NCBI RefSeq assembly: GCF_020707265.1
Contig: NZ_JAJFEQ010000004.1
Span: 62,001 to 126,000 of the forward strand
DNA length: 64,000 bases
Reading direction: 5' to 3'
From: Massilia sp. IC2-477
GTDB taxonomy: Bacteria > Pseudomonadota > Gammaproteobacteria > Burkholderiales > Burkholderiaceae_D
A program made the position numbers and the translations under genes. This document shows positions 25,829 through 34,828 of the stretch, piece after piece. Numbering within the stretch: the stretch's first letter is position 1; each line of letters begins with the position of its first letter. The notes below the pieces were generated by a model, which had not been told where the DNA came from, made no database searches, and saw only the letters and a program-made list of their open reading frames with translations.

Positions 25829-26329
25829 ATGAACAAATTGATCAGATTTACAACATTCGCGTCGCTCGTCATGCTCGGTGGTTGCGCCGGAATCATCCGG
25901 CAAACGCCCAGCCCGGGCGACCCGGTAGCCGTCGTGCAGCAGAAGATGGGCGCCCCGACCTCGGTCTACCGGATGGGCGAGGAGCAGCTCTTCGAATACG
26001 CGACCGGGCCGATGGGCCAGCAGACTTATATGGCGCGCATCGGTGCGGATGGCCGGCTGGCAGCCTATGAGCAGGTACTAACGGGGGAAAAGTTCGCCAC
26101 GCTCAAGATCGGCCAGGCGACCAGGGACGATGTGCTCAAGACGGTCGGGCGACCGGCGGAGCGCTCCTACATTGCAATGCGCGACTGGGAAGTATGGTCC
26201 TACCGCTACAAGGAAGCAGGCGTGTGGAACTCGATGATGCACGTGCACTTCGACCGCCAGGGCGTCGTGCAGCAGATGATGAACGGGCCGGACCCGATGT
26301 ACGAACCGAAGGAGCGCGTCGGCTGGTAA
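25829..26329 (+). CDS. BamE/SmpA-like lipoprotein
   Basis: A 166-residue protein with lipoprotein signal [21 protein letters not shown], lipobox LGGC and lipidated Cys19. Two BamE-like beta-alpha modules follow: [33 protein letters not shown] at about 28-60 and [37 protein letters not shown] at about 95-130. The G-x2-T-x-D-V-L-x2-lG-xP pattern is typical of SmpA/OmlA domains. It may help outer-membrane assembly or act as a separate lipoprotein. I start at ATG 25829, where the signal begins. A REP pair follows its stop. Confidence 0.8.
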   Translation: MNKLIRFTTFASLVMLGGCAGIIRQTPSPGDPVAVVQQKMGAPTSVYRMGEEQLFEYATGPMGQQTYMARIGADGRLAAYEQVLTGEKFATLKIGQATRDDVLKTVGRPAERSYIAMRDWEVWSYRYKEAGVWNSMMHVHFDRQGVVQQMMNGPDPMYEPKERVGW

Positions 26330-26342
26330 TGCCGCTCAACGC

Positions 26343-26443
26343 GTAGGGTGGTCGGCTCTGCCGACCGCGCGTTCGACTCGCGGGCGCTCTGTGACGACTC
26401 GAACTTTTGTTGAACGCGCGGTCGGAGAATCCGACCACCCTAC
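26343..26443. repeat. REP-like doublet A, GTCGG subfamily
   Basis: Unit 1 (26343-26374) opens GTAGGGTGGTCGG, has loop CTCTG and closes CCGACCGCGCGTTC. Unit 2 (26409-26443) is inverted and ends CCGACCACCCTAC. The GTAG foot plus imperfect palindrome is the form of REP elements mobilised by RAYT transposases. It lies between the convergent ends of the BamE-like gene and pssA. Confidence 0.85.
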
Positions 26444-26455
26444 GTTCAGACAGAT

Positions 26456-27328
26456 CTACCGGCGCACGCCCTCTTCCGGCTCGTCGTCGTCGAGCGGAAT
26501 GATGCTGACCGGCTTGCCCTTGGCCGCGCGCCAGGCGAACACGGCATAGCCGGACAGGCCGTAGATCACGAAGATCGGCCACAGCACCTTGGGCGGGTCG
26601 ATCGCCAGCAGCGCGAAGGCCAGCGCGATCAGGAATACCACGATGAAGGGCACCGACTTGCGGAAGTTGACGTCCTTGAAGCTGTAGAAGGGCACGTTCG
26701 ACACCATAGTCAGGCCGGCGAACACGGCCAGGCCCCAGCTCACCCAGTCGACCTGGCGCGAGCTGACGTTGATGTCCGGGTCGGTCATCATCATGATGAA
26801 GCCGACGATCAGCGCCGCCGCGGCCGGGCTCGGCAAGCCCTGGAAGAAGCGCTTGTCCACCACCTCGATATTGGTATTGAAGCGCGCCAGGCGCAGCGCG
26901 GCGCCGGCGCAGTAGATGAAGGCAGCGATCCAGCCCAGCTTGCCCAGGCCGCGGAGCGACCATTCATAGATCACCAGCGCAGGCGCTGCGCCGAAGGAGA
27001 CCATGTCCGACAGCGAGTCGTACTGCGCGCCGAACTCCGACTGGGTATTGGTCAGGCGCGCGATGCGGCCGTCCAGCCCGTCGAGGATCATGGCAACGAA
27101 CACGGCCCAGCAGGCATGCTCGAAGCGCTGATTCATCGCCATCACGATCGCATAGAAGCCGCAGAACAGCGCGCCGGTCGTGAACGCGTTCGGCAACAGG
27201 TAGATGCCGCGTCCGCGTTCGCCCTGGACACGGTCTTCCGCTCGCCGCCCGAAGCGCTTTTTCAAACGGGAAAAACGTGGCGCCTTGGGCGCAGCTCCGG
27301 GTGGTCGTCGGCGTGGAAAAGTTGGCAT
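26456..27328 (-). CDS. pssA: CDP-diacylglycerol-serine O-phosphatidyltransferase
   Basis: A 290-residue integral membrane enzyme that makes phosphatidylserine from CDP-diacylglycerol and serine, the first step toward phosphatidylethanolamine. The CDP-alcohol phosphotransferase motif DG-x2-AR-x8-G-x3-D-x3-D is complete in the stretch from DGLDGRIARL to QYDSLSD at about 82-107. About eight transmembrane segments follow a basic 40-residue N-terminus. It belongs to the long type I PssA of proteobacteria. In Burkholderiales pssA is often beside the ilv operon, as here. Confidence 0.95.
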   Translation of the reverse strand: MPTFPRRRPPGAAPKAPRFSRLKKRFGRRAEDRVQGERGRGIYLLPNAFTTGALFCGFYAIVMAMNQRFEHACWAVFVAMILDGLDGRIARLTNTQSEFGAQYDSLSDMVSFGAAPALVIYEWSLRGLGKLGWIAAFIYCAGAALRLARFNTNIEVVDKRFFQGLPSPAAAALIVGFIMMMTDPDINVSSRQVDWVSWGLAVFAGLTMVSNVPFYSFKDVNFRKSVPFIVVFLIALAFALLAIDPPKVLWPIFVIYGLSGYAVFAWRAAKGKPVSIIPLDDDEPEEGVRR

Positions 27329-27401
27329 AAAGATCCGTATTCAAGTAATGCAGTTCCCAGCATTATAGAGGCGGGAACTGCATGTTAGCGAATCGCTATA
27401 C

Positions 27402-28196
27402 TTACTTGAATCGCACCTTACCTACCAGACGCATCTGGAGGGTGGTTTCGCCCGGTTCGAAGCTCGGCTCCGGCATCTGGTCGGCCGCCTCTTTCATGGC
27501 GCTGGAGCGCATCACCATCGGCGCCGCGGCAGCCGCGCCGTCGCCCGCATAGTTGCCCGAGCCTTCGAAGTCGACGGTCTCGATCACGGCCGTGCCCTGG
27601 GGACGGCCCATCGCCCTGGCAATCGAGGCGATGCGTTCGTTCAGGTTGCGGTAGGTGGCGGCAATGCGCTGGTCGTCCAGGCGCTTTTCCAGTTCCGGGC
27701 TCAGGCCGAACTGGACATTATTGATCTGCAGAACTTTCTGCGCTACCGCAGCGGTTTTCGGCAGCTCGGCCAGGTTGCTCGTCTTTACTTCCAGGTACTG
27801 GCCGACGCGCCAGGCGATCGGCACCGGCTTCACCGGCGCAACCGAGGCCGGCTGCGGCGGCATCGGCGGCACCTCGGGGTAGACCGGATAGGTGTAGTAG
27901 CCCATGGTCTTGAGCTCGGCCTTCGGATCGGCGCGGCGCACGATGTCGGTGCCCTCCTTCATCTTGCGATTGACGCGCGCCGCAGCGGCGTTCTTGTCCT
28001 TGTCGTGCTCTTCGACGGCGAAGGTGACGGTGGCCTGGTCGTTGGCGTGTTTCACTTCGCCGAAGGCCGGCACCACGACCAGCGTGCCGGCGGTCGACGC
28101 TTGGCTCGCACCCGCAGGCGCGGCAGGCATGGTTTGCGCGTGGGCCTGGAATGCCAGGACCAGGGCAGCGGCGACGAGGGATTTCGACAGTTTCAT
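27402..28196 (-). CDS. Exported SIMPL domain protein (DUF541)
   Basis: A 264-residue protein with a signal peptide (MKLSKSLVAAALVLAFQAHA, then QTMPAAPAG). The SIMPL/DUF541 domain spans most of the rest: LVVVPAFGEVKHANDQATVTFAVEEHDKDKNAAAARVNRKM, then LKTMGYYTYPVYP and RVGQYLEVKTSNL. These are periplasmic or membrane-linked oligomeric proteins, related to E. coli YggE and linked there to oxidative stress tolerance, without a known enzyme activity. It stands alone between pssA and ilvC on the same strand. Confidence 0.87.
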   Translation of the reverse strand: MKLSKSLVAAALVLAFQAHAQTMPAAPAGASQASTAGTLVVVPAFGEVKHANDQATVTFAVEEHDKDKNAAAARVNRKMKEGTDIVRRADPKAELKTMGYYTYPVYPEVPPMPPQPASVAPVKPVPIAWRVGQYLEVKTSNLAELPKTAAVAQKVLQINNVQFGLSPELEKRLDDQRIAATYRNLNERIASIARAMGRPQGTAVIETVDFEGSGNYAGDGAAAAAPMVMRSSAMKEAADQMPEPSFEPGETTLQMRLVGKVRFK

Positions 28197-28341
28197 TATT
28201 GTTCTCCAGTAAGTTCAGCGGATGTCCGCGTTACTTATACGATACTGGCCCCAGCACTTCCATCGTGAATTTGTAATGGATCGTTGCAACTGAGCATTTC
28301 GGTTAACACCTGTCTCGATTTGTCTCCGTTTGCCTCGGGCG

Positions 28342-28367
28342 AAAAAAAACGGGCCAACGGCCCGTTT
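28342..28367 (-). terminator. Intrinsic terminator of the ilv operon
   Basis: On the minus strand AAACGGGCC-GTT-GGCCCGTTT followed by a further run of T (28348-28342). It lies 18 bases past the ilvC stop, so it ends the ilvI-ilvH-ilvC transcript. Confidence 0.9.
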
Positions 28368-28384
28368 CTGTGAAGCGTAGCAGA

Positions 28385-29480
<1,096 letters not shown>

Positions 29481-29486
29481 GACTTT

Positions 29487-29978
29487 TTAAACCTTGAGGA
29501 TGCGTTCGCCGCGGCCGATGCCGGAGCCGCCGGTACGGACCGTCTCGAGGATCGAGGCGCGGTCGATGGCGTCGATGAAGGCATCCAGCTTGCTCTTGGC
29601 GCCGGTCAGTTCGATCGTGTAGGTCTTCTCGGTCACGTCGATGATCCGGCCGCGGAAGATGTCGGCGGTGCGCTTCATCTCTTCGCGCTCCTTGCCGACG
29701 GCCCGCACCTTGATGAGCATGAGCTCGCGCTCGATGTGCTGCCCTTCGGTGAGGTCGACCACCTTCACCACCTCGATCAGGCGGTTCAGGTGCTTGGTGA
29801 TCTGCTCGATGATGTCGTCCGAGCCGCTGGTGACGATGGTCATGCGCGACAGGGTCGCGTCTTCGGTCGGCGCCACGGTCAGCGTTTCGATGTTGTAGCC
29901 GCGCGCGGAGAACAGGCCGACCACGCGCGACAGCGCACCGGCTTCGTTCTCGAGGAGGACGGAAATGATGTGTCGCAT
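29487..29978 (-). CDS. ilvH: Acetolactate synthase small (regulatory) subunit
   Basis: A 163-residue protein with the N-terminal ACT domain that binds valine for feedback inhibition: HIISVLLENEAGALSRVVGLFSARGYNIETLTVAPTED. The C-terminal domain includes ELTGAKSKLDAFIDAI. Length equals E. coli IlvH. Its ATG shares a base with the ilvI stop (TAATG), so both subunits are made in step. Together they form acetohydroxyacid synthase. Confidence 0.97.
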   Translation of the reverse strand: MRHIISVLLENEAGALSRVVGLFSARGYNIETLTVAPTEDATLSRMTIVTSGSDDIIEQITKHLNRLIEVVKVVDLTEGQHIERELMLIKVRAVGKEREEMKRTADIFRGRIIDVTEKTYTIELTGAKSKLDAFIDAIDRASILETVRTGGSGIGRGERILKV

Positions 29979-31705
29979 TACAGGTCCTCCGAGCCGAGCA
30001 GCATTTCATTCAGGCCCTTGCCGGCCTTGACCATCGGCCAGACATTCTCGCTCTGGTCGGTGATGAAGTTCATGAACACCAGGCGGTCCTTCATCGCAAA
30101 GGCTTCGCGCAGCGAACCCTCGACGTCGCCCGGCTTCTCGATGCGCATGCCGACGTGGCCGTAGGCCTCGGCCAGCTTCTCGAAGTCCGGCAGCGAATCC
30201 ATATAGGACTCGGAATAGCGCGAGCCGTAGTCGATCTGCTGCCACTGCCGCACCATGCCGAGGAAGCGGTTGTTCAGCAGGATGATCTTCGGGGTCAGGT
30301 GGTATTGCTTGCAGGTCGCGAGTTCCTGGATGCACATCTGGATCGAGCCTTCGCCGGTGACGCAGGCGACGGTCGCATCCGGGTTCGCCATCTGCACGCC
30401 CATCGCGTACGGCAGGCCGACGCCCATGGTGCCCAGGCCGCCCGAGTTGATCCAGCGGCGCGGCTTGTCGAAACCGTAGTACTGCGCGGCCCACATCTGG
30501 TGCTGGCCGACGTCCGAGGTGATGAAGGCGTCGCCATTGGTCACCCGGTGCAGTTGCTCGATGACCGACTGCGGCTTGATCAGCTCACTGGAATCCGTGT
30601 AGGCCAGGCAGTCCTTGCCACGCCATTCGGCGATCTGCTTCCACCAGGCCTGCAGCGCCCCCGTGTTCGGCTGGGTCGTCGAAGCGTCCAGCTGGGCCAG
30701 CAGCTCGACCAGCACGTCCTTGACGTTGCCGACGATCGGGATGTCGACCTTCACCCGCTTCGAAATCGACGAGGGGTCGATGTCGATGTGGATGATCTTG
30801 CGCGGGTTGCTGGCGAAGTGCTTCGGGTTGCCGATCACGCGGTCGTCGAAGCGCGCGCCGATAGCGATCAGGACGTCGCAGTGCTGCATCGCCATGTTGG
30901 CTTCGTAGGTGCCGTGCATGCCGGGCATGCCCACGAAGTGCGGGCTGGACGAGCGCGAAGCGCCCAGGCCCATCAGCGTGTTGGTCACCGGGAAGCCGGT
31001 CTTCTCGACCATGCGGTTCAGCTCGTTCGAGGCATTGGCCAGGATGACGCCGCCGCCCGCATAGATCATCGGGCGCTCAGCGCCCTGCAGCAGCTGCACG
31101 GCCTTGCGGATCTGGCCCGCGTGACCCTTGTCCACCGGCTTGTACGAACGCATCTCGATCTCGCGAGGGTAGTCGTACGCGCACTTGTGCATGCTGATGT
31201 CCTTCGGGATATCGACCAGCACGGGACCGGGACGGCCGGTGCGGGCGATATAGAAGGCTTTCTTGATGGTCGAGGCCAGTTCGCGGACATCCTTGACCAG
31301 GAAGTTGTGCTTGACCACGGGGCGGGTGATGCCGACCGTGTCGCATTCCTGGAAGGCGTCCTGGCCGATTGCATGGCTCGGCACCTGGCCGGAAATCACG
31401 ACCATCGGGATCGAATCCATGTAGGCCGTGGACAGGCCGGTGACGGCATTGGTCACGCCCGGACCGGAGGTCACGAGGGCCACGCCGACGGTGTTGGAGC
31501 TGCGCGAATAAGCGTCTGCGGCATGGACCGCGGCCTGTTCGTGACGGACCAGGACGTGCTGGAACTTGTCCTGCTTGAAGATGGCGTCGTAGATGTAGAG
31601 GACTGCCCCGCCGGGATAGCCGAAGACGTGCTTGACGCCCTCTTCCGCGAGACAACGCACCACAATCTCAGCGCCCGTGATCGGGGCTGATGTTTCGTTA
31701 ATCAT
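29978..31705 (-). CDS. ilvI: Acetolactate synthase large (catalytic) subunit
   Basis: A 575-residue thiamine diphosphate enzyme that condenses pyruvate with pyruvate or 2-ketobutyrate. The activating Glu is in RHEQAAVHAADAYSR near residue 50. The ThDP/Mg motif is CVTGEGSIQMCIQELATC ... LLNNRFLGMVRQWQ, with FAD-region FHARFDD-like sequence IAIGARFDDRVIG. I start at ATG 31705 (MINETSAPITGAE), with AAAGGA 9 bases before it; a TTG 15 bases upstream is possible but poorer. First gene of ilvI-ilvH-ilvC. The upstream region holds a palindromic site and promoter candidate. Confidence 0.97.
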   Translation of the reverse strand: MINETSAPITGAEIVVRCLAEEGVKHVFGYPGGAVLYIYDAIFKQDKFQHVLVRHEQAAVHAADAYSRSSNTVGVALVTSGPGVTNAVTGLSTAYMDSIPMVVISGQVPSHAIGQDAFQECDTVGITRPVVKHNFLVKDVRELASTIKKAFYIARTGRPGPVLVDIPKDISMHKCAYDYPREIEMRSYKPVDKGHAGQIRKAVQLLQGAERPMIYAGGGVILANASNELNRMVEKTGFPVTNTLMGLGASRSSSPHFVGMPGMHGTYEANMAMQHCDVLIAIGARFDDRVIGNPKHFASNPRKIIHIDIDPSSISKRVKVDIPIVGNVKDVLVELLAQLDASTTQPNTGALQAWWKQIAEWRGKDCLAYTDSSELIKPQSVIEQLHRVTNGDAFITSDVGQHQMWAAQYYGFDKPRRWINSGGLGTMGVGLPYAMGVQMANPDATVACVTGEGSIQMCIQELATCKQYHLTPKIILLNNRFLGMVRQWQQIDYGSRYSESYMDSLPDFEKLAEAYGHVGMRIEKPGDVEGSLREAFAMKDRLVFMNFITDQSENVWPMVKAGKGLNEMLLGSEDL

Positions 31706-31752
31706 GTTCATTCCTTTCAAGACCCAGAGGGAGTTTGATCGGATGCCCGTTC

Positions 31753-31785
31753 CTAACGAAATGCGAAATGCGCGACGACGCTCAT
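31753..31785 (-). CDS. Possible 10-residue leader ORF before ilvI
   Basis: Reads MSVVAHFAFR and stops, with AAGGGAAGC just upstream on the minus strand. It ends 47 bases before the ilvI start. Two consecutive Val codons are the only branched-chain content, and no attenuator hairpin with a T-run follows, so a control role is not shown. It may be chance. Confidence 0.2.
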   Translation of the reverse strand: MSVVAHFAFR

Positions 31786-32018
31786 GCTTCCCTTCTCTCT
31801 GCGGTCGCGGCTGTGCTTCGGAACACCGTAGGTTCCTTACGCACGGGCGCTGGGCGCAACTCGTTCGGCTTGAGTGTCTGTAGCGTTTATACGCATCTCT
31901 CGCGCTTGTGGCGCGGGTCGGAGCAAACTGCCTACAAATGAAAGCGCGTCAGTCCGGAGATGGCTTGTGGGCCTTCACCGGGTGACCGGAGAGCTTTGGG
32001 GATGCAAAGCGTCGGAAC

Positions 32019-32087
32019 ACATTACTGCGTTGCACCATTTTGGTCAAGGCATATGAGAGATTATTTTTCTTGAACCAAAATGGTGCA
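32019..32087 (-). promoter_or_regulatory. Candidate ilv promoter embedded in a long inverted repeat with NtrC-like half sites
   Basis: On the minus strand TTGACC (32047-32042), 17 bases, then TAATGT (32024-32019) form a sigma-70-type promoter about 310 bases before ilvI. The -35 lies in an inverted repeat: TGCACCATTTTGGTCAAG (32031-32048) and CTTGAACCAAAATGGTGCA (32069-32087). Each arm is itself close to the NtrC palindrome TGCACCA-N3-TGGTGCA, with centres exactly 40 bases apart. No sigma-54 promoter was found nearby. The rest of the 434-base gap up to ilvI shows only the short leader ORF, and REP unit C lies upstream. Confidence 0.5.
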
Positions 32088-32094
32088 GAAGTTC

Positions 32095-32130
32095 GTAGGG
32101 TGGGCGGCTATGCCGCCCACGCGTTCAAAC
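32095..32130. repeat. REP-like unit C (single, GGCGG subfamily)
   Basis: GTAGGGTGGGCGG, loop CTATG, CCGCCCACGCGTTCAAAC. It lies 9 bases beyond the stop of the leftward ABC permease gene, where it could act as a 3' mRNA end structure. Confidence 0.82.
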
Positions 32131-32139
32131 GCGGCAGCA

Positions 32140-32994
32140 TCAGCGCTGCATGCCCCAGCGGCGGACGGTCAGGCGCTCTAGCGTCTGAAACACGAAGTGC
32201 TCGACAGCGAGACCAATGAGGATGACGGCGGCCAGCCCCGCGAACACCTTGTCGGTGAAGAGCTCGTTACGGCTCTGGAAGATATACCAGCCCAGTCCGC
32301 CCTGCCCCGAGGTGCTGCCGAACACCAGCTCGGCCGCGATCAGGGTGCGCCAGGCAAACGCCCAGCCAATCTTCAGCCCGGACAGGATGCTCGGCAGCGC
32401 GGCCGGGATCAGGATCTGCAGCACCATGCGCAGCCCGCCCAGGCCATAGTTGCGGCCGGCCATGCGCAGCGTCTCGGGCACCGAGCGGAAGCCGGCAGTG
32501 GCGTTCAGGGTCAGCGGCCACAGCACCGAATGCACGAGCACCATCAAGAGGCTGCCCTTGCCCAGCCCGAACCACAGCAGGGCCAGCGGCAGCAGCGCGA
32601 TCGCCGGCAGCGGGTTGAACATCGAGGCCAGCGTATCGATCAACTCCCGCCCCAGCTTGCCCGACACGGCCAGCCAGGTCAGCAGGAAGGCGCCCGCCAC
32701 GCCGAGCGCAAAGCCCTGGGTCAGCACCTGCAGCGACACGCTCACATAGCCCCACAGCTCGCCCGTGGCCAGTCCGTCCGCAAACGCCTTGCCGGTCTGG
32801 ACGGCGCCCGGCAGCAGCAGATCGTTGTCGAACCAGCGTGCCAGCAGCTCCCAGATCACCGCGATGGCCGCCAGGATGCCGAGCTTGCGCAGCCAGCCCA
32901 GGTCGGGCAGTGCAAAACCCGGCGCAGTAGTTAGTGACGGCGCCGCCGGCCCCGTCTCGAGCACGTACTCCGGCCGAATCGGTGGATTAACCAT
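32140..32994 (-). CDS. ABC transporter permease, nitrate/sulfonate/taurine type
   Basis: A 284-residue inner-membrane protein with about six transmembrane helices. The BPD_transp_1 EAA-loop region is MAGRNYGLGGLRMVLQILIPAALPSILSGLKIGWAFAW. Sequence style is that of TauC/SsuC permeases. Its ATG at 32994 lies inside the ATPase gene (8-base overlap). It forms a TauABC-like importer with the ATPase and binding protein upstream; a TauD/TfdA dioxygenase begins the operon, pointing to an organosulfonate or similar ligand. Confidence 0.9.
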   Translation of the reverse strand: MVNPPIRPEYVLETGPAAPSLTTAPGFALPDLGWLRKLGILAAIAVIWELLARWFDNDLLLPGAVQTGKAFADGLATGELWGYVSVSLQVLTQGFALGVAGAFLLTWLAVSGKLGRELIDTLASMFNPLPAIALLPLALLWFGLGKGSLLMVLVHSVLWPLTLNATAGFRSVPETLRMAGRNYGLGGLRMVLQILIPAALPSILSGLKIGWAFAWRTLIAAELVFGSTSGQGGLGWYIFQSRNELFTDKVFAGLAAVILIGLAVEHFVFQTLERLTVRRWGMQR

Positions 32995-33808
32995 GCGCCA
33001 CTCCCTCGCTCACACGCCCGGGCTGTTCTTGCCCACCGAACAACAGGCCATGGATCCGCTGGGTTGCTTGCTGGAACTCGCTGCTCCCCGCACTGGCCAG
33101 GCTGAACTGATGACTATTGAGCTCCGCCCTCACCCGTCCCGGATGCGGCGACAGCAGCAGGATCCGGTTCCCCACCACCAGCGCCTCTTCGATCGAATGG
33201 GTCACGAACAGCATGGTGAACCCGATCTCATCCCACAGCGCCTGCAGCTCTTCCTGCATGGTGCGGCGCGTCAGCGCATCGAGCGCCGCGAAGGGCTCGT
33301 CCATCAACAGGATCGCCGGCTGCATCGCCAGCGCCCGGGCGATCGCCACCCGCGCCTTCATCCCGCCCGACAGCGTATGCGGATAGGCGTCGGCAAAGCG
33401 CGCCAGCCCCACCTTGCCCAGCCAGTGGCGTGCCCGCTGATCGGCTTCCTTGCGCTTCACGCCATTGGCCAGCAGCGGGAACATGACGTTCTCGCGCACC
33501 GTCTTCCAGGGCGGCAGCTGGTCGAATTCCTGGAACACGACGATCCGGTCCGGCCCCGGCCGGCTGATCGCCTTGCCATCCAGGGTCAAGCTGCCGGCCT
33601 GCGGGGCGATGAAGCCGCCGACGGCCTTGAGTAGCGTCGACTTGCCGCAGCCGGATGGCCCCAGCAGTACGAAGCGGTCGCCCCGGTACACGTCGAAGCT
33701 GACATCCTCGGTGGCGCGCACGATGCCGCGCTCGCCCCGGTATTCCAGCGTGACGTGCTCGGCGCGCAGCAAGGGCTCGGGCGGCGGAACCAGGTTCAGG
33801 GGACTCAT
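32987..33808 (-). CDS. ABC transporter ATP-binding protein, nitrate/sulfonate/taurine type
   Basis: A 273-residue ATPase. Walker A is LLGPSGCGKSTLLKAVGG, the Q-loop is in VFQEFDQLPPWKTVREN, the signature is TLSGGMKARVAIARALA, Walker B is ILLMDEPFAALDALTR, and the switch His is in LFVTHSIEEAL. This is the TauB/SsuB family. It starts 1 base after the binding-protein stop and overlaps the permease gene by 8 bases, so the three importer genes are tightly coupled. Confidence 0.94.
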   Translation of the reverse strand: MSPLNLVPPPEPLLRAEHVTLEYRGERGIVRATEDVSFDVYRGDRFVLLGPSGCGKSTLLKAVGGFIAPQAGSLTLDGKAISRPGPDRIVVFQEFDQLPPWKTVRENVMFPLLANGVKRKEADQRARHWLGKVGLARFADAYPHTLSGGMKARVAIARALAMQPAILLMDEPFAALDALTRRTMQEELQALWDEIGFTMLFVTHSIEEALVVGNRILLLSPHPGRVRAELNSHQFSLASAGSSEFQQATQRIHGLLFGGQEQPGRVSEGVAHG

Positions 33809-33809
33809 G

Positions 33810-34814
33810 TCAGCTTCCTTTGTCGAGTGCCGGGTGAGCGAAGAAGTAATCGCGCCAGCTGGCCGGCCGGGTCTTGATGGCGCCCACCTCGTGCATGAAC
33901 TGGGCCAGGCCGAGCGTGTTCTGCGGCGCCACCTTGAACTGCACCTGCGGGTTCCTGATCACCTTGAGTAATAAACCCCGGTCGATGTTGCCCTTGTTGA
34001 CGCGCAGGTAGGCGTCGGCCGCCGCTTCCGGATTCGTCGAGGCGAACTGGGCCGCTTCCACCAGCGCATCGATAAAGGCGCGGTAGGTCTTCGGGTTTTC
34101 CTTGACGTACTTCTCGGTGGCGTACAGCACGGTGGCCGAGCTCGGCCCGCCCAGCACGTCATAGGAATTGAGCACGATATGGGCTTGCGGGTTGCCGGCC
34201 AGCTCCTGGTCCTGGAAGGGCGGATTGCCGAAGTGGGCGTTCAGCTCGGTCTTGCCGGCGATGACGGCGGCCGCCGCATCCGGGTGCGGCACGGTCTGCG
34301 TGATCGGGTCGAGCTTCTTGAATTCCGCCTTGCCCCACTGCTTGGCGGCAGCCATTTGCAGGATGCGCGCCTGTACCGAAACGGTCACGGCCGGCAGCGC
34401 GATGCGGTCTTTCTGGCTGAAGTCGGCAATGGTCTTGACCGCCGGGTTGGTGCTGACCAGGTAATACGGGAAGTTGCCGAGCGAAGCGATGGCGCGCACG
34501 TTCTGGCGGCCGGCGGTGCGGTCCCAGATCGTGAACAGCGGCCCCAGCCCGGCGCCCGCCACGTCGATCGAGCCGGACAGCAGCGCATCGTTAATCACCG
34601 AGCCGCCCGACAGCTTGACCCAGTCGACGTCGATATCGACGCCCTGCTTCTTGCCGTGCTTCTCGATCAGCTTCTGGTCCTGGGCCACGTTGAGCAGCAG
34701 GTAGACGATGCCGAACTGCTCGGCGATGCGGATCTTGCCTTCGGCCTGGGCGGTCGAGGACACGCCGAGGGCCAGCGCGGCCACGGCGGCCACGAATTTC
34801 ATCTTCATTGTCAT
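33810..34814 (-). CDS. ABC transporter periplasmic substrate-binding protein (sulfonate/taurine family)
   Basis: A 334-residue protein with signal peptide MTMKMKFVAAVAALALG ... AQA, cut before EGKIRIAEQFG. The mature part resembles NMT1/SsuA-like proteins: YLLLNVAQDQKLIEKHGKKQ, LSGGSVINDALLSGSIDVAGAGLGP and NPAVKTIADFSQKDRIALP. It captures the ligand in the periplasm for the ATPase/permease pair. The ligand is not certain; the dioxygenase before it favours an alkylsulfonate or related acid. I start at ATG 34814, the first Met of the signal. Confidence 0.9.
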   Translation of the reverse strand: MTMKMKFVAAVAALALGVSSTAQAEGKIRIAEQFGIVYLLLNVAQDQKLIEKHGKKQGVDIDVDWVKLSGGSVINDALLSGSIDVAGAGLGPLFTIWDRTAGRQNVRAIASLGNFPYYLVSTNPAVKTIADFSQKDRIALPAVTVSVQARILQMAAAKQWGKAEFKKLDPITQTVPHPDAAAAVIAGKTELNAHFGNPPFQDQELAGNPQAHIVLNSYDVLGGPSSATVLYATEKYVKENPKTYRAFIDALVEAAQFASTNPEAAADAYLRVNKGNIDRGLLLKVIRNPQVQFKVAPQNTLGLAQFMHEVGAIKTRPASWRDYFFAHPALDKGS

Positions 34815-34828
34815 TTTGTTTTTCCGGT

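Noticed and set aside
31721..31860. Classical ilv attenuator
   Set aside because: The short leader ORF has only two branched-chain codons and no terminator hairpin with a T-run follows it.
32031..32087. Sigma-54 promoter near the NtrC-like sites
   Set aside because: I scanned both strands of 31706-32140 for GG-N10-GC with proper context and found no acceptable -24/-12 pair.
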